A DNA stretch of 55,461 nt from CAYJEJ01 sp964369315 (GCA_964369315.1 CAYJEJ010000005.1:1-55461), one strand, 5' to 3'; numbered from the stretch's first letter, positions 1-9,072 are shown. Notes: generated by a model not told the origin, from the letters alone. Numbers and translations: made by a program.

Positions 1-540
1 TAGACGTTCCTCTTCTTCCTTCTGCTTCTTCAACTCCTCTTGACGCTTGGCTTCTTCATCAGCCTTCTTACGCTCTTCCTCAGCCTTCTTCTTAGCTTCT
101 TCCTTATTCTTAGCTTCTTCCTCAGCCTTACGCTTCTCCTCTTTCTTCTTTTCTTTCTCTTGACGCTTACGTTCTTTCTCTTCCTTAGCCTTCTTCTTAG
201 CTTCTTCCTCAGCTTTACGCTCTTTCTCTATACGCTCACGCTCTATACGTGCTTCCCCTTCCTTACGTAGACGTTCCTTCTCCTCTTCTTCCTTGCGTAG
301 ACGTTCCTTCTCTGCTTCTTCATCAGCCTTACGCTTGGCTTCTTCATCAGCCTTCTTACGCTCTTCCTCAGCCTTACGCTTCTCCTCTGCCTTACGTGCT
401 TTCTCTTCCTTCTTACGCTTCTCCTCTTCCTCAGCCTTCTTCTTACGCTCTGCCTCTTCCTGCTGCTTCTTCAACTCCTCTTGACGCTTACGTTCTTTCT
501 CTGCCTCTTCCTGCTTACGCTTAAGCTCATCAAGATTATC
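1..540 (-). repeat. Imperfect tandem repeats coding a Glu/Lys/Arg-rich helix
   Basis: The plus strand is a continuous run of variants of cttcttcctcagccttacgc. Read on the minus strand these encode units such as RKAEEEAKKKAEEE and KERKRQEELKKQ. The units vary in length and order, so this is a degenerate coding repeat array rather than a satellite. It continues past the left edge. Opposite-strand open frames here, rich in Leu, Phe and Ser, are products of the same composition and not genes. Confidence 0.85.
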
Positions 541-2115
541 CTGCCCACTAATTGAACCACCTTGATTATTTCTCTTTTCTCTTTTACTATTTATGTTTTC
601 AAATTCAGCCTCAAGCTCCTTATCAGCTCCATCTCCTTTATTAGTAGGGAAAAGAACTACTTTTGGTCTTCTATTATAATCACTATTAATACTCGGCTTT
701 ACTTCCGGTTGCTGCTTTTCCCCATTACTATCCTCTTTAATAGAGGAACTACTCATAGCATTAAGTAATTCGTTAGTGCTTTTTCGCAAATCATTTTCTA
801 CTTTTTTTAGTATCTTTGGTGGTAGTTCAGAACCTTTTTTCACATTTATTTTGTTATTTCCTATTTTTACTATCCCCCCTTCTTTCTTTATACGATCAAG
901 AATGCTCTCCACTATAAGTTTCGATATCTGTGTACTAGTAGCTTGACTAACAGATTTAAATATTTCATTTTGTTGCAAGGCTCCACTGTCTCTTTTTTCT
1001 TGAACTTTTTTACTAACTTCTGCTCTAATCCCATCATTCCTACCCTTAGGTAAATCGGTTCTGGGATTCATTTGGATCTTTGCCCCACCGTCCTGATGAG
1101 ACGTAATTGGAACTTTATTTTTAACAAAAATATCCAAATCAAAACTACTATCAACCTCAGATATTTTTGAAAAAACACCCCGCAACTCTGTTGCCAAATC
1201 TGCAATATTTAATTTAACATTTCCATAGAACTCATTAGCCAAAAACATATCAAACAAATTAATATATACATTCTCCATCTTAGTTGCGACCATCTCTCTA
1301 TCTATAAAAGAAATGATCTGCTTCTCGTCAACTATTATATTTCCTGGGTTTAAATCAGAAAGAGAGATTTCATTTTTCACGAAATAAGCAAGTGCTGTTC
1401 CCATATTGTCAATAAACTTTTTAAGATTTTCGGGGGTCTTGATGCTACCGAATCCTTGTTCTCCCTTCGCACCTGGTTGGATGCTCCATAGGGTAGAATA
1501 CGGGGTATTTTTCACAAAATCTGTGATTTTTTCTCTATTAGCTTCAGTAACTTCAACGATGTGACCGTCTATTACAACATCTGTGATACTAACGATTTGG
1601 AATGCATTTTCTATAAGTTTATTTTTATGTTCCGATTTGTTCAGCACATCAAACAGTTCAAAAAGAGCTCCATCTGTGTCTTTTTTGGTTCTTTTAGCTT
1701 TTTCTCCTAGGTTGATTCCTTTTAATACAAGTTTAGTTTTGTCCGTACAAGTAAAAATAAGTGCCCCTGTCTTTCCAGCTCCAGTGGGTATACAGTTATT
1801 AACAGTCTTGTCTAGACCAAGATATTGTAAGGTAAGATCTAAGATTTTTTGGTTTTTAATACCAGATAATTTTTCGATGTTTTTTTTGCCAATGTATGAA
1901 TCACCCGTAACACCTTTCATATTTACCCCAGAGGTAACAGCAGAACCTTCTTTACGACCTGGGACGCTTCTATACGTGAGAGGAGAAGCATTAGCATTTT
2001 GAACATTGTGTTGTGGGTTAGGCAGTGTGGCACTAACTTCACTTGCTAGGAAATATGTCTGATTAACAGCAGATAAGACGATAACTGAAACTGAGCTAAA
2101 AATTAACTTATTCAT
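1..2115 (-). CDS. Large secreted protein: kinase-like domain plus long charged helix (3' end outside window)
   Basis: An open frame of 705 codons runs from ATG at 2115 to the left edge with no stop, so the C-terminus is missing. Residues 1-29 form a signal peptide (MNKLIFSSVSVIVLSAVNQ, cleavage near VSA). Residues about 110-275 carry motifs like those of the protein-kinase/aminoglycoside-kinase fold: a glycine-rich GAGKTG (112-117), a VLKG lysine at 132, a catalytic-loop-like DLNPGN (254-259) and a metal-site-like FID ending at Asp272. Residues about 290-520 are not recognised and become low in complexity. From about residue 525 onward the chain is almost only Glu, Lys, Arg, Ala and Gln, expected to form one long alpha-helix. 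The kinase assignment is inferred from motifs; the signal peptide and helix are seen directly. It could be a secreted effector or a surface protein. An AGGA lies very close to the start codon. Confidence 0.8.
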   Translation of the reverse strand, partial: MNKLIFSSVSVIVLSAVNQTYFLASEVSATLPNPQHNVQNANASPLTYRSVPGRKEGSAVTSGVNMKGVTGDSYIGKKNIEKLSGIKNQKILDLTLQYLGLDKTVNNCIPTGAGKTGALIFTCTDKTKLVLKGINLGEKAKRTKKDTDGALFELFDVLNKSEHKNKLIENAFQIVSITDVVIDGHIVEVTEANREKITDFVKNTPYSTLWSIQPGAKGEQGFGSIKTPENLKKFIDNMGTALAYFVKNEISLSDLNPGNIIVDEKQIISFIDREMVATKMENVYINLFDMFLANEFYGNVKLNIADLATELRGVFSKISEVDSSFDLDIFVKNKVPITSHQDGGAKIQMNPRTDLPKGRNDGIRAEVSKKVQEKRDSGALQQNEIFKSVSQATSTQISKLIVESILDRIKKEGGIVKIGNNKINVKKGSELPPKILKKVENDLRKSTNELLNAMSSSSIKEDSNGEKQQPEVKPSINSDYNRRPKVVLFPTNKGDGADKELEAEFENINSKREKRNNQGGSISGQDNLDELKRKQEEAEKERKRQEELKKQQEEAERKKKAEEEEKRKKEEKARKAEEKRKAEEERKKADEEAKRKADEEAEKERLRKEEEEKERLRKEGEARIERERIEKERKAEEEAKKKAKEEKERKRQEKEKKKEEKRKAEEEAKNKEEAKKKAEEERKKADEEAKRQEELKKQKEEEERL

Positions 2116-2509
2116 TTCCTACATCGCAATAATAAAAAAACCTACCGCACACCCAATTTTAAACCATTATGGAACTACTTTTCAAAAATCAAACACCTTA
2201 ACGTAACCCATAATCAAAATCTTACCTTAAAATCAACCAACAACATATAACAATTTTCTTCATACAATGGAAGCATGAAAAACAAACCACGATACTAACC
2301 GAACTACCATTATCAATTCAAGTGATTATATATAGAAAATTTGCGAAAGCTAATTCATTATGAAACATAATCAAATCCACAAAACAGCAATAAAAAAAAC
2401 TGATTTTTCTTTCTATAAACCTAAAAATATTGACAATTGTAATATAATGCAGGCAAATAAAAATTGCAAGGTTTTTTTGTTTGGATTAATAAACAAGAGG
2501 GAGCGTTAA
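2116..2509. other. Intergenic region with no gene found
   Basis: This AT-rich gap lies between the start of the secreted kinase-like protein and the 3' end of hipA. It should hold the promoter of the minus-strand secreted protein, but I could not place one convincingly. No RNA gene or strong hairpin was seen. A TTGACA at 2430 and TATAAT at 2443 on the plus strand are only 7 bp apart, too close for a sigma-70 promoter. Confidence 0.5.
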
Positions 2510-3709
2510 TTAAAAATTATCTTTTATTATTTTCGTTATAGTTGAGTTAATCAATTTGGCACTTGCAGTGCTGACACCAGAATCTGATGCAAAAGTTAAC
2601 CACTTAGAAACAGAAGATTTGACTTCACCAATGATTCTTAGTGCTTTCGATTGTTTAATATTACTGATTTTAGCAAGTTCTAACAGTTCTTTGATACCAG
2701 GGTTTTTGCCTTCTCCCATCACCATCGAGCAATGTTCCCCCCCTGGTCCTGAAGAAAATGTTAAGTCATAAGAAGGTGAAACCCGCCAAACACCATCTTC
2801 ATCCATCAAAAAAGAGAAGTTTTTAAAATGGTCATCACGATTATGGCTTAAAACATTAAATACGCAACATCTATATTGTTTCTCAGACTCCATATCATCT
2901 CGTGTTAAATGTATCGTTGCCTTCATAAGCATTTCATAGTCAAGAATTGATGTTGTGTAATCTGCATGTAGAAGCCCACCTACTGTATGCATGTGCACTT
3001 TAAAATTATTCGTTTTATCAAAACGTGTACTTCCAAAAAAACCAATCCCTTTGCGTGCTGGGAATAATTTACTTTGCGTCACCTGAAGACCGGCATCTTT
3101 AGCCATCATATGATAGGCATATTCTATTGCCCCAATATCTTTTGGGTCAACCTGAGAAGGAAATTTAACCACCCAATTTGAGCCTTCAAGGCACACCAAA
3201 ACTTTCGGTCTAGCACCTGCTGAAGAGCCCCCAAGTTTGAGCAAATCTTCAACATATCGTTCATTATCATGCTCCTGTAATTCAATAATTTCTTCAGCGA
3301 TTTCGTCTAGGGAATTGGAGGGTATATTTGATGCATACTCTATCTCCGGCTCGTAAATTAAAGCCCCCATACCATTTGACCCCACAAAACAAAGTCTGTC
3401 GAGCATAGATAGGCTGTTAGGATTTATCTTATGTTTGACTAGTGCACGGTCTAGCAACAACCTTCCCCAACCATCAGGCAGAGAGTCATTAAAAACGCCA
3501 AACAAACCATTAAATGTACAATCAGTGCTAGCTATAATTCCAGATTTAAGAGGTAATTTGAATGGAGATAAGTTAAGACCTGTTTCTATGAAGCTCGCAT
3601 CATATTCAAAAAAAATCTTTCGATTATTTAATGCTAATCTACCGACAAAAATTTTATCTAGCCTAGGTTTATAAAAAACATTGACAATTTTTACAGGATT
3701 AACCTTCAT
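2510..3709 (-). CDS. hipA: HipA-family serine/threonine kinase toxin
   Basis: At 399 aa this has HipA architecture. The N-terminal subdomain includes GVFNDSLPDGWGRLLLDR (71-88). It is followed by a GGSSAGARPK loop (160-169), an ATP-site lysine in WVVKF (182), the catalytic HNRDDHFKN (289-297) and a metal-binding SYDL (313-316). HipA kinases phosphorylate targets such as glutamyl-tRNA synthetase and cause growth arrest; the target of this protein is unknown. Its ATG overlaps the stop of hipB (ATGA), the usual antitoxin-then-toxin order. All catalytic motifs are present, so it looks functional. Confidence 0.93.
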   Translation of the reverse strand: MKVNPVKIVNVFYKPRLDKIFVGRLALNNRKIFFEYDASFIETGLNLSPFKLPLKSGIIASTDCTFNGLFGVFNDSLPDGWGRLLLDRALVKHKINPNSLSMLDRLCFVGSNGMGALIYEPEIEYASNIPSNSLDEIAEEIIELQEHDNERYVEDLLKLGGSSAGARPKVLVCLEGSNWVVKFPSQVDPKDIGAIEYAYHMMAKDAGLQVTQSKLFPARKGIGFFGSTRFDKTNNFKVHMHTVGGLLHADYTTSILDYEMLMKATIHLTRDDMESEKQYRCCVFNVLSHNRDDHFKNFSFLMDEDGVWRVSPSYDLTFSSGPGGEHCSMVMGEGKNPGIKELLELAKISNIKQSKALRIIGEVKSSVSKWLTFASDSGVSTASAKLINSTITKIIKDNF

Positions 3710-4005
3710 TTGCGACCTCTTTTCCTAGATTTTCTAGCTAACAGCTCATCAAGAGATGCTGGCAAAAATTCGTCGCCATTGACAAAGACGTGTTCGAATG
3801 TGTTGAGCTCACCTAGTGCTAAGGCAAGCCTGAGCAATGACTCCAATGATATTTGTCCCTTTTGCTCAAACTTCTTCAATGTGCCGTAACTTACACCTGA
3901 TTTTTTAGATAAGGTTTGTTGACTTAAGTTAAGCTTCAATCGCTTATCCCTAGCTTTTTTAGCAATTTCAATAGCCACCTCAAATGGAGACTTAATTGAT
4001 ATCAT
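3706..4005 (-). CDS. hipB: HipB-like Xre-family antitoxin
   Basis: This small basic protein (99 aa from ATG 4005) has an Xre/Cro helix-turn-helix at about residues 20-60 (NLSQQTLSKKSGVSYGTLKK). HipB antitoxins neutralise HipA and repress their own operon by binding palindromes at the promoter. An upstream in-frame GTG at 4011 is possible, but it would fall inside the Shine-Dalgarno AAAGG, which sits 5 nt before ATG 4005. The C-terminus is rich in Lys and Arg (ARKSRKRGRK). It overlaps hipA by 4 nt. Confidence 0.9.
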   Translation of the reverse strand: MISIKSPFEVAIEIAKKARDKRLKLNLSQQTLSKKSGVSYGTLKKFEQKGQISLESLLRLALALGELNTFEHVFVNGDEFLPASLDELLARKSRKRGRK

Positions 4006-4034
4006 AATCACCTTTATCCAAGTTTTACCCCTAT

Positions 4035-4070
4035 AATAGATATTATAATATCTATTCCATAAAAAGTCAA
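4035..4070 (-). promoter_or_regulatory. hipBA promoter with palindromic operator
   Basis: Positions 4035-4056 form a perfect 22-bp palindrome with core AGATATTATAATATCT. On the minus strand TATAAT at 4047-4042 lies inside it, and TTGACT at 4070-4065 is exactly 17 bp upstream, a near-consensus sigma-70 promoter. Transcription would start near 4035, some 30 nt before the hipB ATG. An operator over the -10 box fits HipB autorepression; the binding itself is inferred. Confidence 0.8.
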
Positions 4071-4150
4071 CTTTATTGATTCCTCATTATAAGAATAATC
4101 TATGTTTCAAATAGCTTGAGCCACTTATAATCATCAACAAATCCATGATA

Positions 4151-4654
4151 TTATTTATTCCTAAGCTCTATATCTAGTAAAAATTTTTTCATTTCAACCC
4201 CTCCTGAATATCCCAAAATTTTCCCTGATGAACCAATCACCCGATGGCATGGGACAATAATATTGATTGGGTTTTTATTATTCGCCATCCCAACAGCTCG
4301 GCTCAAATTTTCATCGCCAATCGCTCTAGCAATGTCCTTATAACTCCTTGTATCCCCATACGGAACTTCCAATAAAGCCTTCCAAACCTTCTTCTGAAAC
4401 TCTGTCCCCTCGAGCTTATAGGGAACATCAAACGTCTTTCTCCTCCCATCTAAATACTCCGTAAGTTCAATATATGCCTCTTTCGTAAGCCTTGTTTCTG
4501 ACCCTATATCACTTATTTGTTCATCGAACATTTTCTTGAGGGCAGTAATATGTCCCGCACTGTATCCTATCTTAAAACTCCCAATGACCGTGTCATAAAC
4601 CCTAAAGCCATCCATATTTTTACTCCGAGAAACTAATAATACTCCCTTTCTCAT
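4151..4654 (-). CDS. ogt: Methylated-DNA--protein-cysteine methyltransferase
   Basis: This 167-aa protein matches the Ogt/MGMT family. The suicide-cysteine motif IVPCHRVIG has its acceptor at Cys136, and upstream stand the DNA-binding segment FQKKVWKALLEVPYGDTRSY and NNKNPINI. It transfers the alkyl group from O6-alkylguanine to its own cysteine. The length is normal for Ogt. It is transcribed alone, between hipBA and the divergent MFS gene. Another alkylation-repair gene lies at 6.2 kb. Confidence 0.95.
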   Translation of the reverse strand: MRKGVLLVSRSKNMDGFRVYDTVIGSFKIGYSAGHITALKKMFDEQISDIGSETRLTKEAYIELTEYLDGRRKTFDVPYKLEGTEFQKKVWKALLEVPYGDTRSYKDIARAIGDENLSRAVGMANNKNPINIIVPCHRVIGSSGKILGYSGGVEMKKFLLDIELRNK

Positions 4655-4816
4655 ATAAATTTACATCTCTTTGAAAAACAACCAAAATCATCAAAAAAAC
4701 CATATTCAACTTTAATTTAGTGAATTATATTATCTTCTGGTGACTTTAGTAAAAATGTTGATATAATCCGTCACGAAGTCGTTTTGCTATAATCAGGGTA
4801 GAGGAGGGTGAGTGTT

Positions 4817-6112
4817 ATGAGTGCGGTTAAGAAAAACAAATCAGAAGAAGCGGGTTCAATGAAAAAAATCATTCTATCTTGTATAGCTGGTAGCTCACTA
4901 GAATGGTATGACTTTGCCCTATATGGTTATTTTGCCGCAATTATCGGCAGGCTATTTTTCCCATCTGATGACCCTTTTCAGCAACTGATAGCCTCGTTTG
5001 GGGCTTTTGCCTCTGGTCTTATTGCACGACCAATCGGTGCCATTATGTTTGGTTATATTGGCGATATATGGGGAAGAAAACGAGCAATTGTCGTCTCTAT
5101 GTATTTGATGGCGATTTCAACCGCCACAATGGCAATGCTCCCCACACACGCGTATTGGGGCGTTTGGTCTGGTATATTGCTCACCTTAGTACGGGTTATG
5201 CAGGGTCTGGCACTAGGGGGAGGGTTCACGGGCACAATGGTGTTTTTATATGAACATTCCAGTGATAAACGTAAAGGCACCTACACATCTTGGGCACCTT
5301 TTAGTTTGGTTTTTGGGTTCATCCTTGGTGCAATTGTTGCAACCTTTGTCAGTGCAATATTAAGCAAAGAATCCCTAGAAAGCTGGGGGTGGAGACTTCC
5401 GTTCGCCTTCACTTTTATCGACATGTTGGTTGCAAAATATGTTCAGAAAAAATTATCTGACCCAATCCATGCGTCCGACCATGATGACAATAAACATAAA
5501 GGGGAGGTTGAAGAAAAGTCCCTTTTAAAAAACTTGTTTAACAACCATTGGCGGGCATTATTGTTGGTGATAATAATCGATATTTTAACCGCGTGCGGTT
5601 ATTTTTTATTATCTGTCTTCACACCGACATATTTTGATGAAATCTTGGACTTTGGTAGAACAAGCAGCTTTGTCATCACCAGCATAAATATGGTGATGTT
5701 CGCGTTGTCCATTTTGCTCGGTGGGTGGCTTTCTGATAAATTTGGAAAGCGTAACCAAATGTTGGTTGCATCGATAGTGCTGGCATTATTTGCTTATCCT
5801 TTGTTTTGGGTGATGAGAATTAGTCCATTTTTCGCTATGCTTGGGCACTTTGGGTTAATATTCTTATTTTCTATGTATTATGGACCGATACCAGCTGCGA
5901 TTTGTTCAATTTTTCCCCAAAGAACTCGGCTCATCGGCGTTTCAATAGCACATAACTTTGCAATGGCTGCGTTTGGTGCATATTCACCAACATTTGCTAC
6001 TTACCTAATCAAATGGACTGGAAACATCGCGATACCGTCTGTTCTTTTCATTATTAGTGCGACATTAACAGCAATCGGTCTGTTTGTTTGGAAAGAAGGC
6101 AAAAAATACTAG
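4817..6112 (+). CDS. MFS transporter, metabolite:H+ symporter (ProP-like) family
   Basis: This 431-aa membrane protein opens with the MHS signature GSSLEWYDFALYGYFA. It has the MFS loop motifs GYIGDIWGRKR between helices 2 and 3 and GGWLSDKFGKR in the second half, with about 12 hydrophobic segments. Related proteins import osmolytes, dicarboxylates or other metabolites; substrate cannot be read from sequence. ATG 4817 is preferred because GGAGG at 4803-4807 is 9 nt upstream. The in-frame GTG at 4808 would abut that site. ProP-like carriers are often multicopy in intracellular alphaproteobacteria. Confidence 0.9.
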   Translation: MSAVKKNKSEEAGSMKKIILSCIAGSSLEWYDFALYGYFAAIIGRLFFPSDDPFQQLIASFGAFASGLIARPIGAIMFGYIGDIWGRKRAIVVSMYLMAISTATMAMLPTHAYWGVWSGILLTLVRVMQGLALGGGFTGTMVFLYEHSSDKRKGTYTSWAPFSLVFGFILGAIVATFVSAILSKESLESWGWRLPFAFTFIDMLVAKYVQKKLSDPIHASDHDDNKHKGEVEEKSLLKNLFNNHWRALLLVIIIDILTACGYFLLSVFTPTYFDEILDFGRTSSFVITSINMVMFALSILLGGWLSDKFGKRNQMLVASIVLALFAYPLFWVMRISPFFAMLGHFGLIFLFSMYYGPIPAAICSIFPQRTRLIGVSIAHNFAMAAFGAYSPTFATYLIKWTGNIAIPSVLFIISATLTAIGLFVWKEGKKY

Positions 6113-6196
6113 ATTATTGTTGTTTTAATCTCAGTTAATTGACCGAAAAGATTTGATAATAATGTCAAGCTATCGCAAAGTAAACTAGGGCGGAAG

Positions 6197-6805
6197 ATGT
6201 CTAATTTTTTCGAATATGGCTATGATGAATTAAAACATCTTAAAGACGCTGACCATATCTTGGGTAAAATAATCGATGAAGTAGGGCATATAAAACGTGA
6301 AACAATACCAGACCTGTTCACATGTTTGGTCAGCACAATCATTGGACAACAAATTTCGTCAAAAACAGCCCAGAATATAATGCATAATTTAAAAAATTTG
6401 GTTGATAAAATTGAACCTATAAAAATGTCCCTCATTGCGGAAGAAAGATTGAGAAAGATAGGGCTTCCGTCACATAAAATAAAAAACATCAAAACAATTG
6501 CTCAGCTTATAGTTGATAAAAAATTTCAAATCAATACCCTTCACACACTTTCTGATTTAGAGGTTTTAAAGACATTAAAAGCTCTGCCTGGAATTGGTGA
6601 GTGGAGCGGCGAGATGGTTATGTTATTTTCTTTAAAACGCAAAAATATCTTATCTTATGGCGATTTCGGAATAAGAAAAGGTTTGAATATTATTTATAAT
6701 GAACAAGTTTTGAATAAACAAACATTTATGAAATATAAAAAAATATTTTCTCCATATGGTTCTATTGCCTCTTTTTATATCTGGGAAATAGCAAATAAAT
6801 TTTAA
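6197..6805 (+). CDS. DNA-3-methyladenine glycosylase, HhH-GPD family (AlkA-type)
   Basis: This 202-aa protein contains the helix-hairpin-helix LPGIGEWSGEM (130-140) followed by the conserved aspartate in YGDFGIRKG (Asp156), the catalytic layout of AlkA-like glycosylases that excise alkylated purines. QQISSKTA (51-58) is also typical of the family. It lacks the extra N-terminal domain of E. coli AlkA and is one of the compact forms. No iron-sulfur cysteine cluster is present, which argues against EndoIII or MutY. A GGCGG lies just upstream of the ATG. Confidence 0.88.
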   Translation: MSNFFEYGYDELKHLKDADHILGKIIDEVGHIKRETIPDLFTCLVSTIIGQQISSKTAQNIMHNLKNLVDKIEPIKMSLIAEERLRKIGLPSHKIKNIKTIAQLIVDKKFQINTLHTLSDLEVLKTLKALPGIGEWSGEMVMLFSLKRKNILSYGDFGIRKGLNIIYNEQVLNKQTFMKYKKIFSPYGSIASFYIWEIANKF

Positions 6806-6892
6806 AAATCAAATTTTTATAAAAAATTAATCAATCGTGCATAAAATAACAATGGATGTTATGTTTACATATAAAATATTAGGTGATTTTTA

Positions 6893-7150
6893 ATGAACAT
6901 TAAATCAATATTACTTACAATATCTTCTCTGATTCTTTTCCAACCTATAGTAAATTCGTCAATTATATTACAAGATTCTGGCTCAGCATCCAAGGGTGTT
7001 GCAAATAATTTCAATTCAAATAATTCAAATTTATTTTTAGAAAAACAAGACATTAATTTCGTCTCATATGCTATCTTTGACAAAGATAGTGAGCTCGATA
7101 AATCTGAAGAATCACCAAAAAACATTACTAATACTGAAAAAAACAATTAA
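6893..7150 (+). CDS. Small secreted protein, unknown function
   Basis: This 85-aa frame starts with a signal peptide (MNIKSILLTISSLILFQPIV, cleavage near VNSS). The mature part is short, polar and rich in Asn, Ser, Asp, Glu and Lys, ending KNITNTEKNN. No family was recognised. It precedes another small secreted protein on the same strand. A GGTGATTTTTA leader lies ahead of the start. A function in the periplasm or in the host is possible but unsupported. Confidence 0.6.
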   Translation: MNIKSILLTISSLILFQPIVNSSIILQDSGSASKGVANNFNSNNSNLFLEKQDINFVSYAIFDKDSELDKSEESPKNITNTEKNN

Positions 7151-7203
7151 TAATTTTATCAAAACATGATAAGCAAATATATCTATCGTACTAGTACAAT
7201 TTC

Positions 7204-7524
7204 ATGAATACTAAAATCGCATGTTATTTAGGGTTTTTGTGGCTTTTTATTCTATCTCAAGAACAATCACTTGCGATGCGTAAAGATTTCTGCACTGTCA
7301 CAAAATACATCACACCTAAACCAAAGAAGATAATGCCAAGAACAAACTTGGGAATATACGTTGAAAACATTTATTACGAAGAGCCATTGTTTTCAACAAC
7401 ATATTACTGCTGTAACGAAGATAATATTTTACCCTCAAACAAACTCATCACTAGTGAAGAAGATTTAATGATTGAGATTGATGAAGATTTACTGGCTCAA
7501 ATTAATTTCCATAATTTTTATTAA
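7204..7524 (+). CDS. Small secreted protein, unknown function
   Basis: This 106-aa frame has an N-terminal hydrophobic signal (MNTKIACYLGFLWLFILS, likely cleavage after SLA near residue 24). The mature region has three cysteines, including a CC pair in YYCCNED, and an acidic C-terminus (ITSEEDLMIEIDEDLL). No family was recognised. Its last 36 nt overlap the 3' end of the convergent glycosyltransferase gene. The Shine-Dalgarno is weak, so expression is uncertain. Confidence 0.5.
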   Translation: MNTKIACYLGFLWLFILSQEQSLAMRKDFCTVTKYITPKPKKIMPRTNLGIYVENIYYEEPLFSTTYYCCNEDNILPSNKLITSEEDLMIEIDEDLLAQINFHNFY

Positions 7525-8634
7525 ATCAAATATTTCTTTTCGCACAGTGTCGTTAGAATATTCTTTTTTCACGAAATTATTTATGTTTTTTCCAAACTCC
7601 TCCCTCAGGTTTTTATCTTTTGATAACCGAACAATTGCATTGGCTAATGAAGTATAATCTTTTATTGGCACCAACAGACCGCTGTGCTCGTCTCGCACCA
7701 ATTCTTTACAGCCATTGACATCAGTTGTGACTATTGCACGCCCACAGGCACCTGCTTCTATTAAACATTTTGGGCTCCCCTCACTATAAGATGGCAGAAC
7801 CGCTATATGAGATTGCTTCCATATGCTCAATATGTCATCTGTTTTTGGTATCCACTCTATTATGTTTTGTTGAACAGCTTTATTTAAAACATCCTCTGAT
7901 ATCGACGATGGGTTTTCTTTATCAGGACTGCCAACCATCAGCATCCTTATATTATTCTTTTTCAAAATTTCAGCGGCTTTAATAAATTCTATTACTCCTT
8001 TGTCTTTTATCATCCTGCCAACGAATGTTGCCGTGATTTTCGCATCATCATTTGGCTCAGGCAAAAAAACAAACTTTTCAACATCAACACCAGAACCACG
8101 TATTTTTTTTATGATATTTTTGCCGCAAAAACTTTTAAAAAATTTCAAATCATCAGAATTCTGCACTATTATAACTTGTTTTTTTAGCGACAAAGTAATT
8201 TTGAGTATAACTTTAATAATTAATGCAATAATTGTTATTATTATTTTTTCTGATGGTAAAAAAAGCACGCCTGTTCCAGCGATAAGATTTATACTGTATC
8301 TTATCTTGCAAAATCTCGCACAGATTGAACCATATATAATTGGCTTAAATGCGACATTAAATAATATATCTGGCTTGTGCTGTTTTATAATTTTAAAAAG
8401 ATTTAAAACTGTTATCAATTCAACAAAGGGATTAATACCCCCTCGTTTTATTTTTAAGGGAATGAAGTCAAATCCAAGGTTTCTTATCTTTTCTACCCAG
8501 CGTCCATCTTCATTAGCACGAGATATCACCGTAACTTGATAACCAGATTGCAAAAAAGCCTCTGCCATTGGTAACCTATGGCTTAAGAAACCAAAATCTT
8601 CAGCAACAAAGAAAAAAACTTTTTTTACATTCAT
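7489..8634 (-). CDS. Glycosyltransferase family 4 (GT-B)
   Basis: This 381-aa protein has two Rossmann-like halves. The N-terminal half begins KKVFFFVAEDFGFLSHRLP, with the acceptor-side loop typical of GT4 enzymes acting on lipid-linked sugars. The C-terminal half has the E-x7-E motif in SYSEGSPKCLIEAG (Glu285 and Glu293) and NGCKELVRDEHSGLLVP for sugar-nucleotide binding. It probably transfers a sugar during surface glycan assembly. ATG 8634 is preferred to the preceding TTG 8637. It stands alone without other glycan genes, so the product is unknown. Confidence 0.88.
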   Translation of the reverse strand: MNVKKVFFFVAEDFGFLSHRLPMAEAFLQSGYQVTVISRANEDGRWVEKIRNLGFDFIPLKIKRGGINPFVELITVLNLFKIIKQHKPDILFNVAFKPIIYGSICARFCKIRYSINLIAGTGVLFLPSEKIIITIIALIIKVILKITLSLKKQVIIVQNSDDLKFFKSFCGKNIIKKIRGSGVDVEKFVFLPEPNDDAKITATFVGRMIKDKGVIEFIKAAEILKKNNIRMLMVGSPDKENPSSISEDVLNKAVQQNIIEWIPKTDDILSIWKQSHIAVLPSYSEGSPKCLIEAGACGRAIVTTDVNGCKELVRDEHSGLLVPIKDYTSLANAIVRLSKDKNLREEFGKNINNFVKKEYSNDTVRKEIFDLIKIMEINLSQ

Positions 8635-9072
8635 CAAAAAAACTGCTTTAAAATTGTTTCCAGCCTCAGGCTAGCAGTAAAATTGATGTATTAAAAGTCC
8701 TGATTTAAAATAGCACTCCTGTTTTTGTAAGTAACCCTTCTTTTAAGTCTTGTTTTTTGTAAGGGAATTGCAGCCTGAGCAATGTTTATTGCAGCTTTTA
8801 CGGGGATTTTATGTCTTCGACATTGCTTATATTTTTTTAAGCATATAATATTATCTATTAGGCATTGTATTTTCTTCATAATCTTTCTGCGTATTTTATA
8901 ATTTCTCTCTTGTTATTAAGAGTAACCTAGGGAAGTAAATAATTGCTTTATACGTGCCAATATTTTTTATCGTTTAAAAAGGCGTTGTTGTATGTTTTAT
9001 GTTGAATATCGTAGCAAAATTTGATTAAAATTATCTGTAATCTAATTTTAGATTTTAATTTTTGAGGCTCTT
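8635..9072. other. Intergenic region; only a doubtful short ORF
   Basis: This 438-bp gap separates the divergent glycosyltransferase and rsh genes. The only sizeable frame is 8691-8879 on the minus strand (62 aa, very basic, MKKIQCLIDNIICLKKYKQC...), without a convincing ribosome site or family; I do not call it a gene. It could be a decayed remnant. The rsh promoter should lie near 8990-9060 but no clear -35/-10 pair was found. Confidence 0.5.

Noticed and set aside
40..524. Plus-strand open frames rich in Leu/Phe or Pro/Ser/Tyr
   Set aside because: They are opposite-strand readings of the Glu/Lys/Arg repeat of the minus-strand protein and have no ribosome site.
2430..2448. TTGACA and TATAAT as a promoter
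   Set aside because: Spacer is only 7 bp and no plus-strand gene follows.
8691..8879. 62-aa minus-strand ORF
   Set aside because: No family, poor ribosome site, odd basic composition; not enough for a gene call.
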